The position numbers were made by a program, and so were the translations under genes. The notes under the pieces were generated by a model. It was given only the letters and a program-made list of their open reading frames with translations. It made no database searches and had not been told where the DNA came from. 44,040 nt of DNA from Halorussus litoreus. Its GTDB lineage: Archaea; Halobacteriota; Halobacteria; Halobacteriales; Haladaptataceae. Positions 16,484-22,928 of this stretch are shown here, piece by piece (position 1 is the first letter of the stretch; every line of letters begins with the position of its first letter). The stretch is from positions 1-44,040 of the forward strand of contig NZ_QLVG01000051.1 of assembly GCF_003382685.1 (NCBI RefSeq). Direction: 5' to 3'.

Positions 16484-18472
16484 TCAGTCCCGACCGTGCT
16501 TGGTCACGCACTTCGAGAGGCCGATGATCTCGACCGGCTCGGAGTTGTCCGGCGAGTAGACCACCATCTGGCCCTTCTCCATGTACGGCACCTTCCCCTC
16601 CAGCTCCGCCGGGATGTTGACCGCCTTGATGGCGTCCTCGTCGCCGAGGTTGAGTACGACCGTGGTGTTAACCTGCTTGAACACCGCGTCGTGGATGTCC
16701 TGTGGGTCCTGCGTGATGAGGAAGAGACCGAGTCGCTCCTTGCGGCCCTGCTTGGCGGCCTCGGTGAACTTCCCGATGACCTTCCGGGCCTGCACGCTCT
16801 CGGCGTCGGTGAGGAAGTTGTGGGCCTCGTCCATCCCGACTATGAGAGGCGTTTCCTTGATTCGTTGGTAGAAGGGATCGTTGGACAGTTTTTCCTCCAC
16901 GAGTAAACTCGAAAGTGCTAACACCACGACTTCAGAGGCGCGAGAATTGTTAATATGATAGGTTGGTACGACTGTTAACTGTCCGGGCTTGACGAACGAC
17001 TTTATCTGATCGGTGATAGGCTTCGCATCTTGGTCGAACACTTGACGAAACGCCCATGTGTCCGTCTTCCTACGAACTGCGTCGTAGGTTGCTTCGTGTA
17101 CCTGTCCACTATCGTTTAATTCCTCACGAAGTGCCGGGTCATCAAGGAAGTTAAGGAACTTCTCATACGTCGTGGTGTCGTATTCACCGAAGAACCGACG
17201 GACGAGATGTTGTAATGCATGGTATTGGTTTTCGCTGTCACTAAGTGACCCACCAGCGATGAGCCAAGGCCGAGTTCTAACCATCGAGAACGGGATGGTG
17301 AACTCGACCTGCTCGGCGCGGTGGTGGTCAGCCGCGTAACTGCCCTTTCCAACCTTCGGCACGAACGCGACGGTGTCGTCGTGGCCGCCGCAGGCGACGC
17401 CCTCGGACTCCCACCGCCGCTTGTCCTCGCGGGTCACGTCCGGGTTGTCGTCGTGCATCTGGGCGTACTCGTCCTGCGGGTCGAACTGGACGACCGCGGC
17501 CCGACGCTCCGCGCCGTCCTCCATCTCGTAGCGGCGCTCCTCGGCGAGGAACTGCCGGAGCACGTTCTTCGCGCCGTGGGTCTTCCCGGAGCCGGTGCCC
17601 CCGGCGACGAGCGTGTGGCGGAAGACGAGCGGATCGCCGTCCTCGTAGTCGTCCTTGAGCCGGTAGTCGATGGTCGGCGGTTCGGCCGCTGTGCGGACCT
17701 TCTCACCGCCCACGGAGAGGTGGCCGAGGAACACCCCGTTCTCGGGCATCTTCAGCCCGGTCTTGATCTCGGCCTTGTCGTCTGCCTCGCGGACGACCGA
17801 CTTGGGCTTCGGGACGCGGTCGGTCATCCGGCGCTTGAGTTCGGCGTCTGCACCCTCGCCGTCTCGCGGCTCGCCGCCGCTCGACTCTTCCGAGGCGCTC
17901 TGCGCCTCGCTGTCCTCGTACAGCACCGCGACCGGCTCCAGATCCGCCAGCAGCTTGTAGTCGGCCTCCTCGATGTCGTCGCGGCGCATCGCGCGCCGGG
18001 CGTGGATTTCGGTCGCGTCGTCCACGCGGTACTCCTGGCGGTACTCCAGCGCGGCCACCTTGCAGAACAGCTTCTCGCCGTCGGGGTAGGGCACCAGCAG
18101 GTACTTGCCAACGCGCACGTCCTCGCGGTTGTCCGCGGTCACGTACGCCTGTAGGTGCGTGTCGTCGTCGCGCTCGCCGATGCGGAGCCCATCGGCCGCC
18201 GAGAGGGTGCCGATCCCCCGGTCGCTGCCCGCCGGGTCGGTGGCCATCGCGTCGAACCGGTCGTCGTCGGGCGCGCGCGCGTACCACCCCGATCCCGGCT
18301 CGAAGTCGCCCACGTCCGGGTCGGTCGCGGCGGAGTCGCGCGACTCCGCCGCGACCGACCCGGAGCCGTCAGCATCGTCAGCGCTATCGGCATGGTCGGG
18401 GTCGAGGTCGGCGTCGGAATCGCTCGCGCCGTCGTCCGCGTCGGACCTACTGAAGTCGCCGAGGTCGGTCAT
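16484..18472 (-). CDS. herA: HerA-type hexameric DNA-translocating ATPase
   Basis: A 662-residue FtsK/HerA-like ATPase. HerA pumps DNA for the NurA nuclease during end resection with Mre11-Rad50. Residues 1-60 are an acidic tail, a HAS-barrel-like region spans about 80-190, and Walker A GGTGSGKT is at 291-298, followed by AVVQFDPQDEY. Walker B GMDEAHNF begins at about 546, with LFLITQDPQDI and VNTTVVLNLGDEDA after it. nurA is 1 kb away on the same strand, separated by one opposite-strand gene. Oddities: a perfect palindrome at codons about 41-49, a peptide insertion at about 188-207 shared with GpmI, and an AT-richer patch (16840-17290) spanning residues about 400-545. Start at MTDLGDFS; an ATG 27 nt upstream (18499) is also possible because GGTAAAAGG lies 30 nt before it. 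Confidence 0.93.
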   Translation of the reverse strand: MTDLGDFSRSDADDGASDSDADLDPDHADSADDADGSGSVAAESRDSAATDPDVGDFEPGSGWYARAPDDDRFDAMATDPAGSDRGIGTLSAADGLRIGERDDDTHLQAYVTADNREDVRVGKYLLVPYPDGEKLFCKVAALEYRQEYRVDDATEIHARRAMRRDDIEEADYKLLADLEPVAVLYEDSEAQSASEESSGGEPRDGEGADAELKRRMTDRVPKPKSVVREADDKAEIKTGLKMPENGVFLGHLSVGGEKVRTAAEPPTIDYRLKDDYEDGDPLVFRHTLVAGGTGSGKTHGAKNVLRQFLAEERRYEMEDGAERRAAVVQFDPQDEYAQMHDDNPDVTREDKRRWESEGVACGGHDDTVAFVPKVGKGSYAADHHRAEQVEFTIPFSMVRTRPWLIAGGSLSDSENQYHALQHLVRRFFGEYDTTTYEKFLNFLDDPALREELNDSGQVHEATYDAVRRKTDTWAFRQVFDQDAKPITDQIKSFVKPGQLTVVPTYHINNSRASEVVVLALSSLLVEEKLSNDPFYQRIKETPLIVGMDEAHNFLTDAESVQARKVIGKFTEAAKQGRKERLGLFLITQDPQDIHDAVFKQVNTTVVLNLGDEDAIKAVNIPAELEGKVPYMEKGQMVVYSPDNSEPVEIIGLSKCVTKHGRD
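16840..17290. other. AT-richer mosaic patch inside herA
   Basis: Within this stretch the herA frame uses codons such as TTA, CTT, AGT, GAA, CAT, TAT and GCA freely, while codons on both sides are almost all G/C-ending. The protein remains continuous and HerA-like through the patch, which points to replacement by homologous DNA from a lower-GC relative rather than a gene insertion. Confidence 0.65.
17861..17911 (-). repeat. Coding palindromic element, copy in herA
   Basis: A 51-bp segment aligning to 33413-33463 in gpmI with 42/51 identities by hand. It holds the inverted repeat GAGGCGC/GCGCCTC around a 3-nt loop. Read in the herA frame it encodes SEAQSASEESSGGEPRD in the linker before the ATPase core. 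Confidence 0.75.
18316..18363. repeat. 48-bp perfect palindrome in the herA acidic linker
   Basis: The left half CCGGGTCGGTCGCGGCGGAG plus TCGC is followed by its exact reverse complement with no loop. In the herA frame it encodes the SGSVAAESRDSAATDPD segment. AAESxDSAA recurs in the product of the gene at 40454-40840, whose palindrome has a similar core. Confidence 0.85.
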
Positions 18473-18523
18473 GTCCCGGGCAATGAGCGCATCCGACAAA
18501 CAGGTTTCCCTCTAACGCGTCCC

Positions 18524-18532
18524 TTTTACCTC
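18524..18532. promoter_or_regulatory. Bidirectional TATA-like CCTTTTACC between herA and the 18554 gene
   Basis: On the plus strand it is about 26 nt before the ATG at 18554. On the minus strand GGTAAAAGG is about 30 nt before the alternative herA start at 18499. Weak but correctly spaced both ways. Confidence 0.35.
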
Positions 18533-18553
18533 CGCGTCTCCTACCACCGGTCC

Positions 18554-18904
18554 ATGCTACTCATCCGTGGCGAAGGCGGGGGCACCACCCTGACGGGCAC
18601 GCTGTACGAGCGGGGGGAGCGAGCGCCGCGGTTCAAGGGCGCGCCCGACGAGGACGCCCCGTACGTCTGGGTCTGCGACGAGTTCTACGCGGTCGAGAGC
18701 GGCGGGACCGTCCAGAAGGTCGACGGCGAGGAGGTCAACGTCGCCTTCGAGTCGCCGATGCCCCGCGGCTTCGACACCAAAGAGCAGGCCCTCGACGCCG
18801 CGGACGAGCACGTCCGGACCCAGTTCGCCCGTATCGGCGTCGACGCCGAGGACGTGGAGATCACGGTCGAGAAGCAGGACGTCGAGGCCGCGGAGCCGCA
18901 GTGA
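18554..18904 (+). CDS. Conserved haloarchaeal hypothetical protein (possibly DUF7113)
   Basis: A 116-residue acidic alpha/beta protein opening MLLIRGEGGGTTLTGTLYER. It has short strands (APYVWVCDEFYAVESG, TVQKVDGEEVNVAFES), a PRGFDTKEQALDAADEHVRTQF helix and an acidic C-terminus. It looks like a widely conserved small haloarchaeal protein of unknown function; the DUF number is from memory and unsure. It sits divergently between herA and nurA on the opposite strand. The start is supported by the TATA-like CCTTTTACC about 26 nt upstream. Confidence 0.78.
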   Translation: MLLIRGEGGGTTLTGTLYERGERAPRFKGAPDEDAPYVWVCDEFYAVESGGTVQKVDGEEVNVAFESPMPRGFDTKEQALDAADEHVRTQFARIGVDAEDVEITVEKQDVEAAEPQ

Positions 18905-19001
18905 GATAGCTTTCGTCAGACAGTCGAGTTTTTCGAGGTTTGACGCAGTGAAGATACTGTCCAGTAAGAGGTATCGACGAGAGGTCTGCGAGAGAGGTCT
19001 C

Positions 19002-19020
19002 GAAAGCCCCCGCCCGCTCG
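19002..19020 (+). repeat. Orphan 5' fragment of element family A
   Basis: GAAAGCCCCCGCCCGCTCG repeats the first ~19 nt of element copies 1, 4 and 5, but is followed by unrelated sequence (TAGACCCTTTGG). It lies 75 nt before copy 4, a situation like the duplicated 5' arm at copy 2. Confidence 0.5.
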
Positions 19021-19076
19021 CTAGACCCTTTGGCCAGTCTCCTCACACCAGCGACAATTGTGAACGAGAACATTTT

Positions 19077-19203
19077 GAAAGCCCCCGCTCGCTCGCGGTC
19101 GCTGTGCGGGATATCTCGCGGGCGCAGAACTGCGCCCGCGAGATAGTAGCCACGCACAGGCGACCAAGTAGAACGCGAGCGAGCGGCCCCTTTCAGTCCA
19201 CCC
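19077..19203 (+). ncRNA. Structured repeat element family A, copy 4
   Basis: Starts GAAAGCCCCCGCTCGCTCGC and ends GGCCCCTTTCAGTCCACC. The lower stem CGCTCGC/GCGAGCG, GGTCG-like and GCGACC arms, and CTGTGCG/CGCACAG helix (again different from other copies but paired) lead to the A-TATC...GATA core. The apical stem is a perfect 16-bp hairpin, TATCTCGCGGGCGCAG with loop AA (19112-19145). The internal loop is the larger variant. Located between convergent genes (18904 and nurA). Confidence 0.75.
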
Positions 19204-19220
19204 CGACTGATGAATAATGA

Positions 19221-19265
19221 GCCGAGCGCGTCCCGGTGGACCGTCGCACTGAGCGGGCCCCGAAA
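19221..19265 (+). repeat. 27-nt hairpin units 3' of element copy 4
   Basis: GCCGAGCGCGTCCCGGTGGA starts a 27-nt unit and CACTGAGCGGGCC begins the next at the same register. The consensus matches the arrays near 22690 and 41984. Confidence 0.55.
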
Positions 19266-19381
19266 CGTACCTACCGGCTCGCCGTCGCTAATCGACGTTT
19301 CGTTGCGCCCAGAACGGCGTAGCCGTGTGCGGAACGCGTACGCCGAGCGAAGCGAGGCGTTTCACCGACGGCGAGGCCGAA

Positions 19382-19402
19382 GGCCGAGTCGTCGGCCTTT
19401 TT
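19382..19402 (+). terminator. Hairpin plus T-run (intrinsic-type)
   Basis: GGCCGA-GTCG-TCGGCC is followed directly by TTTTT, a terminator-like hairpin on the plus strand in the convergent gap before nurA. It may end plus-strand transcription from the 18554 gene or from element copy 4. Confidence 0.45.
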
Positions 19403-19426
19403 CATCGACGTTTTTCGAGGAGTGGT

Positions 19427-19464
19427 TCGCGCCGGTTCGGCCGCGGACGGCCGAACCGGCGCGA
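19427..19464. repeat. Perfect 17-bp-arm hairpin near the nurA 3' end
   Basis: Arms 19427-19443 (TCGCGCCGGTTCGGCCG) and 19448-19464 around a CGGA loop. On the minus strand it follows the nurA stop and a T5 run (19476-19480), so it may belong to the nurA 3' end. Confidence 0.6.
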
Positions 19465-19489
19465 CCCCGACGAAGAAAAAGGTCGTCGT

Positions 19490-20746
19490 TCAGTAGTCCC
19501 GACCCCACCGCACCGCGTTGTAGTTCTCGTCGAGTTCGGTGTCCAGCGACTGCTCGAACGACTTGACGAGCGAGTCGGCGCTCCCGAGGTCGATGGCCGC
19601 GAGTTCGTCGGCCTTCGCGACCGCGCGGGGCGGCCCGCGCTGGAGCGCGACCTCGGTCAGGATTTGGCGCTCGATCCGCTCGCGGGTGTCGGAGTCCTTG
19701 GTGAACGCGTACGGTGATTCGACCTTGAACACGAGGTCCCGGCGCGGGTCGTAGACGATGCAGAACGTCACGCGGTACTGGTCGGGGTCGAGATCGTGGT
19801 CGAGGTGGCGGTTGTCCGACTCGCCGAAGAAGCGGTCCATCCCCGCGTACGACACGAACCAGTTCGTCAGGGTGAGTTCGTCGGTCAGCCGCTCGAACTC
19901 GCCGTCGACGAGTTCGCGTCGTTCGAGCAGGTGGGCGAACAGGCCCGCGTCGTGGGCCCAGGGAACCGGGCCGAAGTCCTTCTGGCGCTTGAGCGTCCGG
20001 ACGATGGACTTCGCCGAGACGTTCTTGACGAATCCCGCGAACGGCCGGCCCCGGTCGACGAACGTCTCGACCAGTTCGACGTAGTTGTCGAGAATGCGCG
20101 CGACGTGGTCCGACTCCTCGAACAGGTCGGTCAGCACCGAACTCCGGTAGTACCACCGCAGAACGCCCTTCGGATAGATAGGACCGTCGAGGAGGAGGAA
20201 GTCCTCCACCGCGTCGGCGTGTTCGAGGGCGTGACTGCTCTCGGCGAGGTAGAGCGCGAGCGCGTGGACAACGTCCTCCTCGTACTGGTTCTGCGGGAGG
20301 TGGGTGTGGACGATCCGACGCCGACTCCCCTCGTCGTACGACTCCCACTCGGTGCCGAAGTCCGTCGAGGTGTCGTTCGAGTGGAGCGCCTTCACCACGG
20401 TCCGGCGGTCGTGGAGCTCCAGATCCGACGGCGTGGCGCTCATCGCGGCGTGGGCCACGTCGAGCACCAGCCCGTTCTTGAACGGCTTGGGGTTGAGCGT
20501 CCCCGCGTCGACGCCGTGGGTCGTCGGAAACGGGGCGTCTTCGAGCGCGACCTCCTCGGCGGGCACACGGCGACGCGACAGTTCGTCCAGCGGCTCGACG
20601 ACGACGTCGCCGTCAGCGCGGAGCGGGTCGAGGAAGTGCTCCCAGACTGTCTCGGCGGCGTCCCGGTGGTCCTCGTCCTCGGCGTCGTAGTCGATGCGGT
20701 CGGCCAACCCCGCGATGCCGTCGAAGTGCACCGGGTCGAGGGTCAT
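19490..20746 (-). CDS. nurA: NurA nuclease (DNA double-strand-break end resection)
   Basis: A 418-residue NurA-domain protein. NurA is a Mn-dependent 5'-3' exonuclease/endonuclease dimer working with HerA, Mre11 and Rad50 to make 3' tails for RadA. The conserved first acidic catalytic region is seen in TTHGVDAGTLNPKPFKNGLVLDVAHAAMS. Further family segments are EDFLLLDGPIYPKGVLRWYY, FAGFVKNVSAKSIVRTLK and YAGMDRFF, with the late HDLDPDQYRVTFCIVYDPRR-like strand pair. Length is normal for haloarchaea. The minus-strand T-run just past the stop is a plausible terminator. herA is nearby on the same strand. Confidence 0.93.
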   Translation of the reverse strand: MTLDPVHFDGIAGLADRIDYDAEDEDHRDAAETVWEHFLDPLRADGDVVVEPLDELSRRRVPAEEVALEDAPFPTTHGVDAGTLNPKPFKNGLVLDVAHAAMSATPSDLELHDRRTVVKALHSNDTSTDFGTEWESYDEGSRRRIVHTHLPQNQYEEDVVHALALYLAESSHALEHADAVEDFLLLDGPIYPKGVLRWYYRSSVLTDLFEESDHVARILDNYVELVETFVDRGRPFAGFVKNVSAKSIVRTLKRQKDFGPVPWAHDAGLFAHLLERRELVDGEFERLTDELTLTNWFVSYAGMDRFFGESDNRHLDHDLDPDQYRVTFCIVYDPRRDLVFKVESPYAFTKDSDTRERIERQILTEVALQRGPPRAVAKADELAAIDLGSADSLVKSFEQSLDTELDENYNAVRWGRDY

Positions 20747-20811
20747 GGACGGGGATTCTCGCGGTCCCCGAAAAAGGGTTGGGTTCGGTCGCGTCCGGGC
20801 ACTTCGCTCTC

Positions 20812-20865
20812 CCGTTCAACCGCTCGCCTCCGTTCGACCGCTCGCCTCCGTTCAACCGCTCGCCT
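20812..20865. repeat. 18-bp tandem repeat, three units
   Basis: CCGTTCAACCGCTCGCCT at 20812, 20830 and 20848, the middle copy with one change (GACC for AACC). It lies in the divergent promoter region between nurA and moaB. Confidence 0.85.
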
Positions 20866-20925
20866 CGACCTCGCTCGAACGGCCCCCTCGGGAACGATAG
20901 TCCGGCTGAAACGTCGCGGCGTTGA

Positions 20926-20931
20926 TTTAAG
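20926..20931 (+). promoter_or_regulatory. TATA box of moaB
   Basis: TTTAAG (within GATTTAAGTTG) centred about 28 nt before the moaB ATG. Confidence 0.6.
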
Positions 20932-20955
20932 TTGCTGTCGCACAAATACGGGGGT

Positions 20956-21615
20956 ATGGTCGATTTCCAATCCCGCGACACGCGCCGCCGACGCGACGAC
21001 GGGGACGAGGACGAAGCGCCCGACCCCGAGGAGTCCGGGACCACCACGGAACCGGGCCGCGACGAGGGCGGCGACCACGGCGGGGACGAGCACGGCCACG
21101 ACCCCGAAACCGGCCACGACCATCACGCCCACGACGTGGACTCGCTCGGCGTAGCGGTCGTCACCGTCTCGTCGTCTCGGAGCCTCTCCGACGACCCCTC
21201 GGGCGACGCGGTGGTCGCGGGGCTAGAGGAGGCGGGCCACCTGGTCGTGAGCCGGGACCTCGTCGCCGACGACTTCGACGGCGTCCAGAGTTCCGTGAAC
21301 GCGCTGGTGAGCCGGGACGACGTGGACGCGGTGGTGACGACCGGCGGGACAGGCGTGACCCCCGACGACGTCACCATCGAAGCGGTGACGCGGCTGTTCG
21401 ACAAGGAACTGCCGGGCTTCGGCGAACTGTTCCGACTGCTCTCGCACGACGAGATCGGCACGAAGGTCGTCGGCACGCGCGCGACTGCGGGCGTCGCCGA
21501 CGGCGCGGTCGTCTTCTGTCTCCCGGGAAGCGAGAACGCCGCCAAGTTGGGCGTCGAAGAGATCATCGTCGAGGAGGCGGGCCACCTCGCGGGGCTGGCG
21601 AGTCGGGACGAGTAG
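20956..21615 (+). CDS. moaB: Molybdenum cofactor biosynthesis protein MoaB/MogA type with His-rich N-terminus
   Basis: A 219-residue MoCF-fold protein that adenylylates molybdopterin before molybdate insertion. The core starts at about residue 62 ([18 protein letters not shown]) and holds [19 protein letters not shown], the [15 protein letters not shown] segment and [14 protein letters not shown], all typical. The N-terminal 60 residues are Arg/Asp-rich, then His-rich: seven His within [20 protein letters not shown]. This could buffer metal ions, an inference from composition only. A TATA box at the right distance supports the start. Monocistronic, divergent from nurA. Confidence 0.94.
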   Translation: MVDFQSRDTRRRRDDGDEDEAPDPEESGTTTEPGRDEGGDHGGDEHGHDPETGHDHHAHDVDSLGVAVVTVSSSRSLSDDPSGDAVVAGLEEAGHLVVSRDLVADDFDGVQSSVNALVSRDDVDAVVTTGGTGVTPDDVTIEAVTRLFDKELPGFGELFRLLSHDEIGTKVVGTRATAGVADGAVVFCLPGSENAAKLGVEEIIVEEAGHLAGLASRDE

Positions 21616-21652
21616 GACGGCGAGACGGGACGAGTAGAATCCGCAGTTCTTC

Positions 21653-22276
21653 TCAGTAGGGGCCGGCCGGCGGCGTGTGGTCGGGCGACAGGTCCCGGCG
21701 CATCGCGATCTCGAACCACGGGCAGAGACGGAGCTGGCGGTACCACTCGGGATGCTCGTGGAGGCGCTCGTAGGGCATCCACAGCAGGCCCGCGACCTCC
21801 TCCTCGTCGGGGTCGAGCGACAGGTCCTCAAGCGTCAGCTTCAGCACGGCACAGACCTCGTACTCGACGCCCGCGTTCTCGAAGTAGCGCTTGTACTCGA
21901 ACCGGTCGGTGACTCGCAGGTCGTCGTACTGGTCGGGCGTGACGCCCAGTTCCTCTTCGAGACGCTGGCGGGTGGCCTCCTCCTGAGACTGGCCCTCTAC
22001 GGGGTGAGAGGCCACCGTGCCGTCCCACCACGTACCCCAGAGGCGCTTGCCCGGCGCGCGCTGGGCCAGCAAGATGTTGCCGTCGCCGTCGAACACCAGC
22101 GCGGTGAACGCCCGGTGGCGGATGCCGTCGCCTGTGTGGGCGTCGAGGCGGTTGGCGACGCCCTGCTTCTCGTCGTTCTCGTCGACGGTGACGACGTGCT
22201 GGCGGGCGTTCTCGTGGCGGTCCTCGGAGGCGGCCGTGCTGGCGTCCGCGGCCGCATCGTCGGCGTCAGTGCTCAT
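21653..22276 (-). CDS. idi: Type-1 isopentenyl-diphosphate isomerase-like Nudix protein, catalytic Cys apparently replaced
   Basis: A 207-residue Nudix-fold protein closest in pattern to type 1 IDI, which interconverts IPP and DMAPP for archaeal lipid synthesis. Seen: [78 protein letters not shown] and the late CPWFE. Known type 1 enzymes have Cys-x-H-P in the VASHP position (E. coli Cys67 in VCGHP); here the aligned residue is Ala89, with His91 kept. The Glu of EYEVC and the late Trp are kept. Loss of the Cys acid/base raises doubt about isomerase activity, since haloarchaea also carry type 2 IDI. The acidic N-terminus (1-25) is variable. Divergent from carB. Confidence 0.82.
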   Translation of the reverse strand: MSTDADDAAADASTAASEDRHENARQHVVTVDENDEKQGVANRLDAHTGDGIRHRAFTALVFDGDGNILLAQRAPGKRLWGTWWDGTVASHPVEGQSQEEATRQRLEEELGVTPDQYDDLRVTDRFEYKRYFENAGVEYEVCAVLKLTLEDLSLDPDEEEVAGLLWMPYERLHEHPEWYRQLRLCPWFEIAMRRDLSPDHTPPAGPY

Positions 22277-22329
22277 TGTGGTCGAATTGCAGGGGCCGGG
22301 TGAAACCGTCTTCGATACGATTCGGTAGG

Positions 22330-22410
22330 TGGTCGATGTGGCTGCTGATGCGGTCACGGTTGTGTCTGCGGTCGCGGATGCAGGTGCGGTCGCTGTTGCG
22401 TGTTCCTTCA
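22330..22410 (+). other. GCGGTCGCNGTTGC-type simple-sequence stretch upstream of element copy 5
   Basis: Repeated GCGGT(C)GC and GNTGC triplets (CTGCTGATGCGGTCACGG...GCGGTCGCTGTTGCG). The complementary composition is found beside copy 1 (9721-9930); related GCGGTCGCGGTTGCGG runs occur at 31782 and 40900. I see no gene here. Confidence 0.4.
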
Positions 22411-22479
22411 ACTACGCCGGCAGATGGAAGTGGAGAAAGACTGCGCCGTTCCCGTGACAATCAGGGTCGAAAACGGTTA

Positions 22480-22673
22480 GAAAGCCCCGCCCGCTCGCGG
22501 TCGCTCAGCGACATATCCTCGCTCGCTGTCGCTCGCCGACAGACGGTCCTCGTCGCGTTGCTCCTCGGCTGCGACTGCCGAGGTCACACTCGCTTCGCTC
22601 GCGTGACCGCTCGGATAGGGGTCGCTGAGACGACCGAACTGAACGCGAGCGGGCGGCCCCTTTCAGTCCACCC
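22480..22673 (+). ncRNA. Structured repeat element family A, copy 5 (long apical domain)
   Basis: Starts GAAAGCCCCGCCCGCTCGCG and ends GGCCCCTTTCAGTCCACC. GGTCG (22499-22503) pairs with CGACC (22631-22635) and CTCAGCGAC (22504-22512) with GTCGCTGAG (22621-22629). A22513 faces GGG (22618-22620), then TATCC pairs with GGATA. The apical region is about 94 nt with its own palindromes (GTCACACTCGCTTCGCTCGC), the longest of all copies. It lies in the divergent gap between idi and carB. Confidence 0.8.
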
Positions 22674-22689
22674 AAACGGTGATCTCGGT

Positions 22690-22770
22690 CACCGAGCGTT
22701 TGCCGGTGGATAGCCCCACAGAGCGAAGCCACGTGGATTAAATCACCGAGCGCCCGCGCGCCGGCGCGCA
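22690..22770 (+). repeat. Three 27-nt units in perfect register 3' of element copy 5
   Basis: Units start at 22690 (CACCGAGCGTTTGCCGGTGG), 22717 (CACAGAGCGAAGCCACGTGG) and 22744 (CACCGAGCGCCCGCGCGCC), exactly 27 nt apart. Units 1 and 2 have the CACCG/CGGTG-type inverted ends; unit 3 runs into a long hairpin. Confidence 0.75.
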
Positions 22771-22789
22771 GAACTGCGCGCCGGCGCGC
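22756..22789. repeat. 16-bp-arm hairpin with CAG-AA-CTG apex
   Basis: GCGCGCCGGCGCGCAG and its reverse complement around an AA loop. The same GCAGAACTGC apex occurs in the copy-4 hairpin (19124-19133) and, inverted as GCAGTTCTGC, at 40949-40958. Confidence 0.65.
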
Positions 22790-22928
22790 TCGCGTGCAGG
22801 GTGGCAGATGTCTCGTCGCGCCATCTCCCATGCCAACCGGTGACAAATACGAAAATCGAAATCTTGTTCCGAAACTCGTAATTCATCGTCGGATTTATTA
22901 CGATGAGCGAACTTCGTCCTATCAACAG

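Noticed and set aside
15986-18472. UspA-herA operon
   Set aside because: Although they are adjacent on the same strand, a strong TATA box directly precedes the UspA gene, so separate transcription is more likely.
18948-19157. Short frames over element copy 4
   Set aside because: They are read-through of repeat sequence on both strands; similar peptides arise at other element copies from the repeat itself.
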